Below are positions 25,093 through 33,679 of a stretch of DNA of 64,000 nucleotides, one piece after another. The stretch spans positions 15,329,738 to 15,393,737 of the forward strand of contig CM019075.1 in NCBI GenBank assembly GCA_009667805.1. Direction: 5' to 3'. The translations under genes and the position numbers were made by a program. Every line of letters begins with the position of its first letter. The first letter of the stretch is position 1. Source of the stretch: Leptobrachium leishanense. Its lineage: Eukaryota > Chordata > Amphibia > Anura > Megophryidae. The notes below the pieces were generated by a model. It was not told the DNA's origin, made no database searches, and saw only the letters and a program-made list of their open reading frames with translations.

Positions 25093-25241
25093 TCGGAGCA
25101 TTCGGAGATCGGTTCGGAGCATTCGGAGATTGGTTCGGATCCATTCTGAGATTTATCTCACAGATTGGATCCATGATTCTGATGGTGGTGGTGATCCTGG
25201 TAGTAGGGATACTCCTGTATCGCATAGGGCTATGTCTATAA
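25093..25241 (+). pseudogene. env: env transmembrane tail, orientation opposite to the rest of env
   Basis: The + strand frame reads a Gly/Phe-rich pre-membrane segment (FGDWFGSILRFI), a strongly hydrophobic membrane anchor (VVVILVVGILLY), a short cytoplasmic tail and a stop TAA at 25239-25241. The antisense reading of the same bases has no such character. The TM ectodomain that should precede it lies on the minus strand immediately to the right (25242-25505), so an inversion breakpoint falls near 25241. Confidence 0.8.
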
Positions 25242-26321
25242 ATGTGCAACATTCATAATGCATTGTCATCTCACACAGCCCATTCAGAGCTGCACTGATC
25301 TGTTCCAGTGCCATGTCATGTATCATTTGTACCTTTCGTATCTCTCCCAACTCCAGATTCAGCAATTGGATATCCATGCTGGTCTTATTCAAAATCTCAT
25401 CCATCAAACTGGCATAACTATTCATTCTTACCATCAATTCTCTTCCCCATCCAGTCCATGCTGGAAACCACGCCCATATTCGATCTTTCTTAGTGAACAG
25501 TTCTCTCTACTGTTTCTCAAACACCAGTGGGTACCTGGGGTGTAGTGCAGTGTCTGTATCAGTGTCATCCCCTCTTACTCTCTGGATTGGAATCAGTCTG
25601 GCCAAATAACACATTCCTGTTATTGTAGGTGGTACCCATGTGTAACACATCTTTCCACAGCACACCTGGTACCCTCCTCTTAGTATAAATGGTGATAAAT
25701 GTAGTGTGCCTTTCGACATCTCTAACATCAGCCGCCCCAATCGTCTCACCAAATCCAATGCACTCTGCTTACCAGTCGTCACATTCGCAATTATCAGCTC
25801 TTGGTCTCTGGTGAGCTTCTTTCTCCTGATATATATAAAATTTTCCTGATCTTTTGTGTTGAATCTGTAAGTGTATGATGTCCAATTGAATCTACTTGAA
25901 TTACACAATCCCCCCACCTTGCCTGTTTCTCTATCTGGTCCTAATTGGAAACACCATTCTGGCGGGTACACTGGCCCTGTTATTGGGTATCCGGGAGGGA
26001 ATTCCTCTGGCTTCTCTCGTGGTTCATCAAAAGCATATATTGTGATATTCCCTGACGCAAATATACTTAAATTCATTGGGATCGAAGCAAATGGTATATG
26101 GATTGTCTCTGGGTGCAGTCTACTACACACCCAACACGCAGTTTGCCCAGACTTTTTAGCATATTCATACTTAAATTTCACAAGTAAATGTCCTCGTGGG
26201 GTGATTTCTGGATCTGCATCTCGCCGGTATCTTTGCACAGTATGGTTTTCCATCACCTGCCGTGTTCCATTCCAGGCTTTGGAAGTATTTACTCTGTTGA
26301 TTAACCCTGGACACCTAGGGC
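25242..26321 (-). pseudogene. env: retroviral env (SU C-terminal part and TM ectodomain)
   Basis: Envelope glycoprotein of the antisense provirus: mediates receptor binding (SU) and membrane fusion (TM). Reading on the minus strand from the hAT insertion at 26321, the SU part (ORF down to 25507) has a CWVC motif typical of gammaretrovirus-like SU and several N-glycosylation sequons. A stop/frameshift near 25507 separates it from the TM part (25437-25242), which has a long heptad-like helix, then a Cys, seven residues and a CC pair, as in covalently linked SU-TM envelopes. The membrane anchor is not on this strand. The leader and the first part of SU are at 27532-27800. Non-functional as it stands. 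Confidence 0.8.
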
Positions 26322-27523
26322 CAGTGGCGTAACTAGAAACCTGAGGGCCCCGGTGCAAGAATCCATGAAGGGCCCCCCAACCCCCCAAAAAAAAATCTAT
26401 ATCTTTACTTTTTTTTTCCTGCAATATAAAAAAGATAGTATTGCCCCCAGCTGACACGGATATATACTGTATATTGCCCCCACCTCACATGGATATATAT
26501 ATTGCCCCAGCTCACATGGATATATATATTGCCCCCGCTCACATGTACATATATATTGCCCCCAGCTCACATGGACATATATTGCCCCCAGGCCACACAT
26601 GGATATTTTTGCCCCCAGCTCCTGTATATATTTGCCCCAGCTCATGGAGATATTTGCCCCAGCTCCTGTATATATTTGCCCCAGCTCCTGTATATATTTG
26701 CCCCAGCTCATGGATATATTTGCCCCCAGCTCATGGATATATTGCCCCAGCACATGGATACTGCCCCAGCTCATAGATATACTGCCCCCAGCTCATGGAT
26801 ATACTGTCCAGCTCATGGATACTGCCCCAGCTCATGGATATACTGCCCCAGCATGGATATATTTGCCCCCAGCTCATGGATATATTGCCCCAGCACATGG
26901 ATACTGCCCCAGCTCATAGATATACTGCCCCCAGCTCATGGATATATTGCCCCAGCACATGGATACTGCCCCAGCTCATAGATATACTGCCCCCAGCTCA
27001 TGGATATACTGTCCCAGCTCATGGATACTGCCCCAGCTCATGGATATACTGCCCCAGCTCATGGATATACTGCCCCAGCTCATGGATATATTGCCCCAGC
27101 TCATGGATATACTGCCCCAGCTCATGGATATACTGCCCCAGCTAATGGATAGATTTGCCCCCAGCTCTTATGGGTATATAGGGCCCCCCAGCTCACCTCA
27201 GGCTCCTCTGCTGCCGCCGTTCCTCTCCGTGGTGAGCGGCCGCTGAAAGCATGCAGCCTGGCCGCTCACCGGAAACCACCTGACCAGCACAGCCGAGTTC
27301 TCGCGAGATCTCGTGCGCTGGTCAGCTAGTTCCCATCCCACTCGAGCGGCCAAGCTGCAAGCCAGCGAGCCGCTCGCAGGGAGGGGAACAGCCGGCAGCG
27401 CTGCTCCCAGATTCCGGCGCTTTTTGCCGGAATCTGGCGGCGGCGCTGGGCCCCCCTCCAGTGGCGGAATGCCAGGGCCCGGTCGCAACTGCGACCGCTG
27501 CGACCCGGGTACTTCCGCCACTG
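26322..27523. mobile_element. hAT-type element inserted in env (1202 bp)
   Basis: Ends CAGTGGCGTAACTAG (left) and CGGGTACTTCCGCCACTG (right), flanked by a perfect 8-bp duplication CCTAGGGC (26314-26321 and 27524-27531). The interior (26450-27150) is an array of about 21-bp units around 'gccccagctcatggatatac', and the right part (27200-27523) is GC-rich and closely matches 24194-24530 in inverse orientation. No transposase. The env frame is split by this insertion. Confidence 0.95.
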
Positions 27524-27531
27524 CCTAGGGC

Positions 27532-27800
27532 ATGTCCCATGGGATAGTCCATAGATCAAATTTGCAAGGTACAATATCAGTACCAGAAATGCCCCAAATG
27601 TCAAAATCCCTTGGGCAATTCTTTTCAGTCACATAAACCCAATCCCTCCCCACCGGAATTTCAAAAGTAAAAGTCATCTCTGGATGATCAAGGGTCGGGG
27701 CAGGGCCCCTAAAAATAGCCCTTGGGGTATCCCCCGGGGGTTCCCTTTGTTCCTCCGTTGGTGGGTGGTCAGGCATTATTGTGTCTGTCAAAACACCCAC
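27532..27800 (-). pseudogene. env: env N-terminal part
   Basis: An open frame on the minus strand from ATG at 27800, beginning MGVLTDTIMPDHPP. It lies directly after the pol end and runs up to the hAT insertion point. I assign it to env by position and because the sequence on the other side of the transposon (from 26321) continues the SU region. No clear signal peptide is visible. The inverted counterpart is at 23915-24193. Confidence 0.7.
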
Positions 27801-27812
27801 TTGTTGAGTCTT

Positions 27813-27949
27813 TTAGGTGCTTACAACTGTGGTCTTTGTCAGCTTTAGCCTCAATGGATTGGTCTCGTTGGTGACGACCTTCCACTCTGGTTCAGGATTG
27901 GCTGCAGCTACCTTCAGTCTGGAGTGATGTATCCACGGGACCACCTCGG
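27813..27949 (-). pseudogene. pol: pol 3' end (integrase C-terminus)
   Basis: The minus-strand frame includes PWIHHSRLK and ends near 27813. This motif closes the gammaretroviral integrase C-terminal domain. It is separated from the preceding integrase piece (30327-30557) by a solo LTR whose 5-bp duplication (CTCGG on the + strand, 27945-27949 and 30327-30331) marks the junction. Confidence 0.8.
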
Positions 27950-28139
27950 TGTCACGTTCCCACGTTCCAACCCTGTCTCCCTGCCCTCTGTATTCCTTAT
28001 GTCTGTGTTTCCATGTGTTTCCCTGTGCTGCTTTCCCTGACATGCAGCTCAGGGGTTAAGTTCATTGCTCGTTGAGCTTCCGCTGGTGATATGGGCTGAT
28101 TACTCCCCTATATAAAGCCATGGGCCCATATCACCATGC

Positions 28140-29701
28140 CAGTGGTGTAGCGTGGGTTGTCAGCGCCCGGGGCCAGCCAAGAATTGTGCGCCCCCCCCAA
28201 CCTGTGGACACGTTATCGATATTGCCCCAGCTCTCACATGGATATCGCCCCAGCTCTCACATGGATTTGCCCCAGCTCACACATGGATTTGCCCCAGCTC
28301 ATGGATTTGCCCCAGCTCACACATGGATTTGCCCCAGCTCATGGATTTGCCCCAGCTCACACATGGATTTGCCCCAGCTCACACATGGATTTGCCCCAGC
28401 TCATGGATTTGCCCCAGCTCACACATGGATTTGCCCCAGCTCATGGATTTGCCCCACCTCACGGATTTGCCCCAGCTCACACATTTGCCCCAGCTCACGG
28501 ATTTGCCCCAGCTCACACATTTGCCCCAGCACACGGATTTGCCCCAGCACCTCATGGATTTGCTCCAGCTCATGGATTTGCCCCAGCTCATGGATTTGCC
28601 CCAGCACACGGATTTGCCCCAGCACCTCATGTATTTGCCCCAGCACCTCACGGATTTGCCCCAGCACCTCACGGATTTGCCCCAGCACATGGATATGCCC
28701 CAGCTCATGGATTTGCCCCAGCTCATGGATATGCCCCAGCTCATGGATTTGCCCCAGCTCATGGATTTGCCCCAGCTCTTGGATTTGCCCCCCAGCTCAT
28801 GGATTTGCCCCAGCTCATGGATTTGCCCCCAGCTCATGGATTTGCCCCCCAGCACATGGATTTGCCCCAGCTCATGGATTTGCCCCAGCTCATGGATATG
28901 CCCCAGCTCATGGATTTGCCCCAGCTCATGGATTTGCCCCCCAGCACATGGATTTGCCCCAGCTCATGGATATGCCCCAGCTCATGGATTTGCCCCAGCT
29001 CATGGATTTGCCCCCAGCACATGGATTTGCCCCAGCTCATGGATTTGCCCCAGCTCATGGATTTGCCCCCCAGCACATGGATTTGGCCCAGCTCATGGAT
29101 TTGCCCCCCAGCACATGGATTTGCCCCAGCTCATGGATATGCCCCAGCTCATGGATTTGCCCCAGCTCATGGATTTGCCCCCCAGCACATGGATTTGCCC
29201 CAGCTCATGGATTTGCCCCCCAGCTCATGGATTTGCCCCAGCTCATGGATATGCCCCAGCTCTCACCTGGATATTGCCCCCAGCTCCCGGGCAGCGGGAG
29301 TGCCTGCCCGCCCCGGTCCTGAACAGTGAGTCGAGTCCATCCTGTTGATTGAAGGAGAGGCGGCTGCGTGCGTGCGCAGGTCACGCGGTCCGGCCAGTCA
29401 GGTGGTATAGAGACTCAGTACCACCTGATTAGACGGACCACGTGACCTGCGCCTGCACGCAGGCCCCTTCAATCAACAGGACGGACTCGGCTCACTGTTC
29501 AGGACCGGGCAGCCGGCAGGCACTCCCGCTGCCCGGGATCTGGGTCCTCTCAACCCGCGGGCCCTTGGGCGGCGTCCGAGGGCCCGGCGGGTCAGTCGGG
29601 CCACAAGTTTTGGGGGCGCATAATTTCAAAAGAAATTATGCGCCCCTAACAAAACTGCGCCCGGGGCCACGGCCCCCCCTGCCCCCCACGCTACGCCACT
29701 G
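28140..29701. mobile_element. hAT-type element with about 55-copy internal minisatellite
   Basis: Ends CAGTGGTGTAGCGTGGG and the inverse CCCACGCTACGCCACTG, flanked by a perfect 8-bp duplication CACCATGC (28132-28139 and 29702-29709). 28230-29280 is an array of an 18-bp unit, 'ccccagctcatggatttg', with variants (aca for tca; atatg for atttg). 29337-29475 forms inverted arms around 'caatcaacagg'. Long ORFs here are by-products of the 18-bp periodicity. No transposase. Confidence 0.95.
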
Positions 29702-29709
29702 CACCATGC

Positions 29710-30240
29710 TCTTGCATCCTGGTTCACTTCAGCTACAGATTTGTTCCTGAGAGCTCCCTGTTATTCTAACCAAGTTCAAGTTCTATTTCATGGTTAAGGT
29801 TTACCTTTTTTCTTCTGTATATCCGTCTGTTGTTTCTTTAGTATCCCCAGGTTCCAGTTTAAGTCTTGTGTTTTCACGTTTATCAGTTTCAGTGTTTCAT
29901 GTTCTGATTGATTTCCTGGTATTGACCCTCTGGCCTGTTCACTGACGACTCTTCTGGACATCCCTAGCTGTACTGTCCATTGAGATATTGTTTTGTGTGT
30001 CCCTGCTGACTACGGCTTTTTGTCATTGAAGTCCTTCCCTGCAGGTAGTGGAGTATATTACTCCTTCTGGTATCTGTGTTTTCCCCAGGACTCTGCACGG
30101 CTACAAGGTAACCTTTTTCTACTAGTGCAGATTCGGCCACTCTAAGGACCGATCTATCAGTATAGGGCTCCTTCGGTATAGCCGTGCAGAGGTCCCCAGT
30201 GTCTTCTGTGGTTTATTCACATATCCTAGATCATTGTGAC
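29710..30240. other. body of the solo LTR right of the hAT insertion
   Basis: This stretch belongs to the solo LTR 27950-30326. It is T-rich on the + strand with no ORF of interest. Confidence 0.6.
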
Positions 30241-30326
30241 ACGCATCTCTGCATATAGCGGCTTTTACTCATACCTGGGCCCTACTTGGCGCATGCCGGG
30301 TACCGCCATTGTGGCTGTCCGTGACA

Positions 30327-30560
30327 CTCGGCAACCTTCACTGCTGTGGGGGTTGATAACAGGCCAAGGTAAGGACCTCTCCATTTTGGGCCTAGTGGGT
30401 CATTTTTCCACTCCTTCACCCAAACCGAGTCACCTGGACAATACTTATGCAGTGGGGGATACAAAAAGTGTGGTATATTATCTCCCACCCAAGTATTGAA
30501 CTTTTGCATTGATTTACCCAACAATACAACCTGTTCATTTAGTTTAGTTTCACCCAATGC
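30327..30560 (-). pseudogene. pol: integrase C-terminal domain fragment
   Basis: The minus-strand frame contains a segment with GDSVWVKEW, DPLGPKWRGPY and a Thr-Pro-Thr-Ala-Val-Lys motif: the SH3-like C-terminal domain of a gammaretrovirus-type integrase. It is continuous with the piece at 27813-27949 once the solo LTR is ignored. The sequence linking it to the integrase core (33680) has been displaced by further insertions (30710-33679). Confidence 0.88.
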
Positions 30561-30709
30561 CCGAAGGTCCCCCTGTTGTGGACAGAAATGTATATATTCG
30601 CTTTTATAATATTCAAAGGCTTAGAAGGAGCCCTAGAAAAATGCTCATTTGAGTAGTTTAAATGGTTAATCAAGATTTATGAATCAAATGCATATTATTC
30701 TTTAAACAC

Positions 30710-31090
30710 TGTGAACGAACCGTTCCCTTCCGTCTGTCCTGGCTCTCCAGACACCCCTTCGTTGCGGTCAGCCCGGCTACTGGGAGCGCTGTCCTCAGCG
30801 CCTCGAGCGGCTTGACCTGCCTGCTTCTGTTCCTCTGCCCTGGAGCCGTTAGGAATCTCCAGAAGGCCGCTCTCTGCCTTCTGAGGGTGATAGTGTATAG
30901 TGTAGCGTCGCTGAAATAAAGACACCAGGCGCGGCTGTATGCTTTAAAACAGGATCCTCTCTCTCTGAGCTCTGAGAGTTCTCTGACTTTTTAATGAACC
31001 AAACGCCACCATTTATGCTGAAGTCCAACAGTCATAATTTGCATACCCATACTAATTACATTAAGTCAGTTATTTACAATAAACATTCTT
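30710..31090 (-). mobile_element. truncated LTR, same family as 21388-22114
   Basis: Reverse complement of the right half of the 727-bp LTR: TGTGAACGAACCGTTCCC on the + strand is its end. The homology fades near 31090, where the remaining half is missing and a TTAA-type MITE fragment begins. Confidence 0.85.
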
Positions 31091-31119
31091 TACATTTACA
31101 ATAAACATTTTTCATGCTC

Positions 31120-31742
31120 ATGTTTGGTATCCTTGGAAAGGCCATGCTCTGGCGATCCAACGATATCAAACATTAACCCCTAGCTGCCACGGATCGGGAG
31201 ATAGCGGTTCATTGGAACCCCCTATCTTCACCATTGGTGGCAGCTAGGGGTTAACTCCAGGACTGGCGTCATCGTGCTATGCACGATGACTCCAGTCCTC
31301 AGGGGGAGTTCCTGGAGGCTTGGCCGACATCCAAGATGTCGGCCAGCTCCAGGACAGGATCACGATCCGGCGCTTTTCAGCGCCGATTCGTGATCCGGCT
31401 CCTCAGGGGTTAATCACAGCCACCATTTGGAAGGGCAGGCTGTGCCCTTCCAAACGGTGCCTGGATTAACCCTCTGCCCCCCAGCGATCGGGAGGGAGAG
31501 AGGTCCGAAGGGGGGGCGCCTGAATTAGATGTCATCGCGCCGCCGCAATGACATCTAATTGCTCCGCCGGGGTCCCGGAGTGCTGGGCTGACATCCAAGA
31601 TGTCAGCCCGCACCGGGGGGCGCAGCAATCCACCGGAATCCGGCAGATTGCTGCCTCCTGTGCATGGACGTGCTCAGTGCGTCCATAGCACAGGAGAACC
31701 ACTTGGCTGGACGCGCTGAGCGCGTCCATAGCAGCCAAGTGG
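31120..31742 (-). mobile_element. TTAA-flanked MITE, truncated
   Basis: The right end reads GCAGCCAAGTGG before TTAA (31743-31746). The interior ('acgcgctgagcgcgtcca', 'gacatccaagatgtcagccc', 'cgatgactccagtcctcag') matches the complete copies at 45252-46479 and 56581-58046. The other terminus is missing. Confidence 0.75.
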
Positions 31743-31780
31743 TTAACTGGTGTTTGAAAAAAATTCAAAATAACATCTAA

Positions 31781-32213
31781 GGCTAGGGTCAGATGAGCGC
31801 ATTTTGTACGGACTGTGTGTCCGTGCAGTACGGACGTACTTACTGACTGACAACAAGGTAGTGGCCAAACAGTCTGTTTTTTTCACTGATGTATTTTTTG
31901 ACTGATGTAGCAGGGAAAATAAATTAAAATGAAAAAACATTCTGTCCGTATAAATGCAGTCCATCTGACCTCGTTTCATCACTCACATACAAAGCTACAC
32001 GGACGTTGCGGACGTGGCGCACTCCGCACGTCCGTTCTAGCAGTATTACGTTCTTGCCTAACCTGCGTCCGTTTGCTGCGTCCGCCATGCATCCGCACTT
32101 CCGTGCGGACGTACTTCGTGTGTGGGGCTCCATTGGTCAGAATGCTATGCTGCCACGGACGTACAAATGTGCGGCAACACGGACGTGATAACTGCGCTCG
32201 TCTGACCCCAGCC
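31781..32213. mobile_element. Harbinger-like MITE (TAA target)
   Basis: Ends GGCTAGGGTCAGATGAGCGC and the inverse GCGCTCGTCTGACCCCAGCC, flanked by TAA on both sides. Interior CG-rich with 'cggacgtac' motifs. The same family as 32513-32941. No coding capacity. Confidence 0.8.
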
Positions 32214-32255
32214 TTAAGCAATGTTATTTTTCACCTCGGGATTAAACATTCACAG

Positions 32256-33037
32256 GGTTATTCAGAGAGCGGTGAAAAGCAGGAGAATAACTGGAGAAGT
32301 GAAAATTCTAGGTCAAAATAGCCAAACCAGAAAAATTCTCCCATTTAACTCACTTTCCAAATTGGCTATTTGGTCTAGATTGTTCTCTTCTCCTGCCAGT
32401 TCTCCTGGCTTTCACCTCTCTCTCAGGGTTTTTCAGAGAAAGGTGAAAACCAGGAGAATGGCAGGAAAAGAGAACAATCTGGACCAAATAGCCGATTTGG
32501 AAAGTGAGATAAGGCTAGGGTCAGACTAACGCATTTTTCACAGCGACCGTCAAAAAGTGCGTCCAAACGCATTGCCGTATTTTTTCACGGAATGCGTGAA
32601 AACGGTCATACGATGCGCATTTTTGTGCGTGATTTTTTACGGATCCAAACCAGGAAACTTTGGGTGTCTGGACGTTATGTTGGCCGGACATGAGCAGGGT
32701 CTGACGTATCCAAATCACGCAAACACGCCGCTAGTGGACGCAGCGCACTTTGTACGTCCGTACTAGTAGCGGTTCTGCGTTCTCGAAAAAATGCGTTCAT
32801 TTTTCACTTGTGTTGCGCAGCCGGACTTTCGTGCGACCGTACTTCGTATATTGGCTGTCATTGCCCGTCATTTGCTGCTAGTGCGGCCGTGATTAAGTGC
32901 ACCTAAACACATTTTAAAAATTCGCTAGTCTGACCCTAGCCTAAATGGGAGAATTTTTCTGGTTTGGCTATTTTGACCTAGAATTTTCCATTCTCCAGTC
33001 ATTCTCCTGCTCTTCACCGCTCTCTGAATAACCCTGA
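32256..33037. mobile_element. foldback element with a nested MITE
   Basis: Long inverted arms: 'cagggttattcagagagcgg' at the left and 'ccgctctctgaataaccctg' at the right, each followed by matching sequence with 'gaaaattctaggtcaaaata' or its inverse. The centre is occupied by the MITE at 32513-32941. A further partial copy of the same arm follows at 33038-33205. Confidence 0.8.
32513..32941. mobile_element. Harbinger-like MITE nested in the foldback
   Basis: Ends GGCTAGGGTCAGACTAACGC and the inverse GCTAGTCTGACCCTAGCC, with TAA duplicated at 32510-32512 and 32942-32944. Confidence 0.85.
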
Positions 33038-33209
33038 CAGGGTTATTCAGAGAAAGGTGAAACTCAGGAGAATGACTGAAGAGAAAATTCTACGTCAAAA
33101 TAGCCAAACCAGAAAAATTCTCCCATTTTTCTTACTTTCCAAATCGGCTATTTGGTCTAGAATTTTCCAATCTCCAGTCATTCTCCTGCTTTTCACCGCC
33201 AAAAAATCT

Positions 33210-33679
33210 GTAAATTTTTTCTGCGTGTCGAAAAATGTCTCCTCTTTTCATACAGACTGCCGCCCCAAGCAGTTGTTTATGGATAGATTAAACGAAAAGC
33301 ATTTACCGTCATTTGAAATGTCATTTTTTGGTTTTTACATATTTCTATACATCCTAGAAATCCGCCACTTCACGGGCAGGTTATGGGGACCTCCTAGGCA
33401 CGATATTTGAAGGAATTTTTCGTTTTTATTTTTAACCCTTATTTCATGGAAAACTCACTGTCCCTTTAAAAACGGTTTTTTTTTTACTTTTTGTCCTTGT
33501 TTCCTGTCCCCCAGGGCACTACCCAGACCCCCATACACTTTTTATGGCAAATATCTAGCATATATGCCCTCTTGGAGGGCACTCTAAAAACCGAATTTTC
33601 AACCCCATTGACTTGTATGGAGTTCAAGTTCGGGTTCGGATCCGAACAATTGGAAAGTTCGGGTTCGGCTTCATCCCTA
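33210..33679. mobile_element. hAT-like terminal fragment and unassigned sequence
   Basis: 33605-33679 ends '...gggttcggcttcatcccta', the usual TAGGGATG-type hAT terminus in inverse form. It abuts pol sequence exactly (pol resumes at 33680). The matching opposite end was not found. The rest is unassigned. Confidence 0.55.

Larger units (their letters stand above)
27950..30326 (-). mobile_element. solo LTR (about 0.8 kb) split by a hAT element
   Basis: On the minus strand the sequence runs TGTCACGG...CGTGACA, with TG...CA ends and a perfect 5-bp target duplication CCGAG (minus strand) on both sides. After removing the nested hAT (28140-29701) about 806 bp remain, a normal solo LTR size. It includes 'tatataaag' near 28110 (+ strand). 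It interrupts the integrase C-terminus of the antisense provirus. No internal coding region. Confidence 0.88.

Noticed and set aside
25507..26457. The start of the 316-codon minus-strand frame as the real env start
   Set aside because: Its first 45 or so residues (26322-26457) are hAT sequence; the true upstream part of env lies beyond the transposon at 27532-27800.
28120..29348. Three overlapping open frames of about 400 codons on the + strand
   Set aside because: They come from the 18-bp minisatellite inside a hAT element; all three frames are open because the unit length is divisible by three and has no stop. No domain is present.
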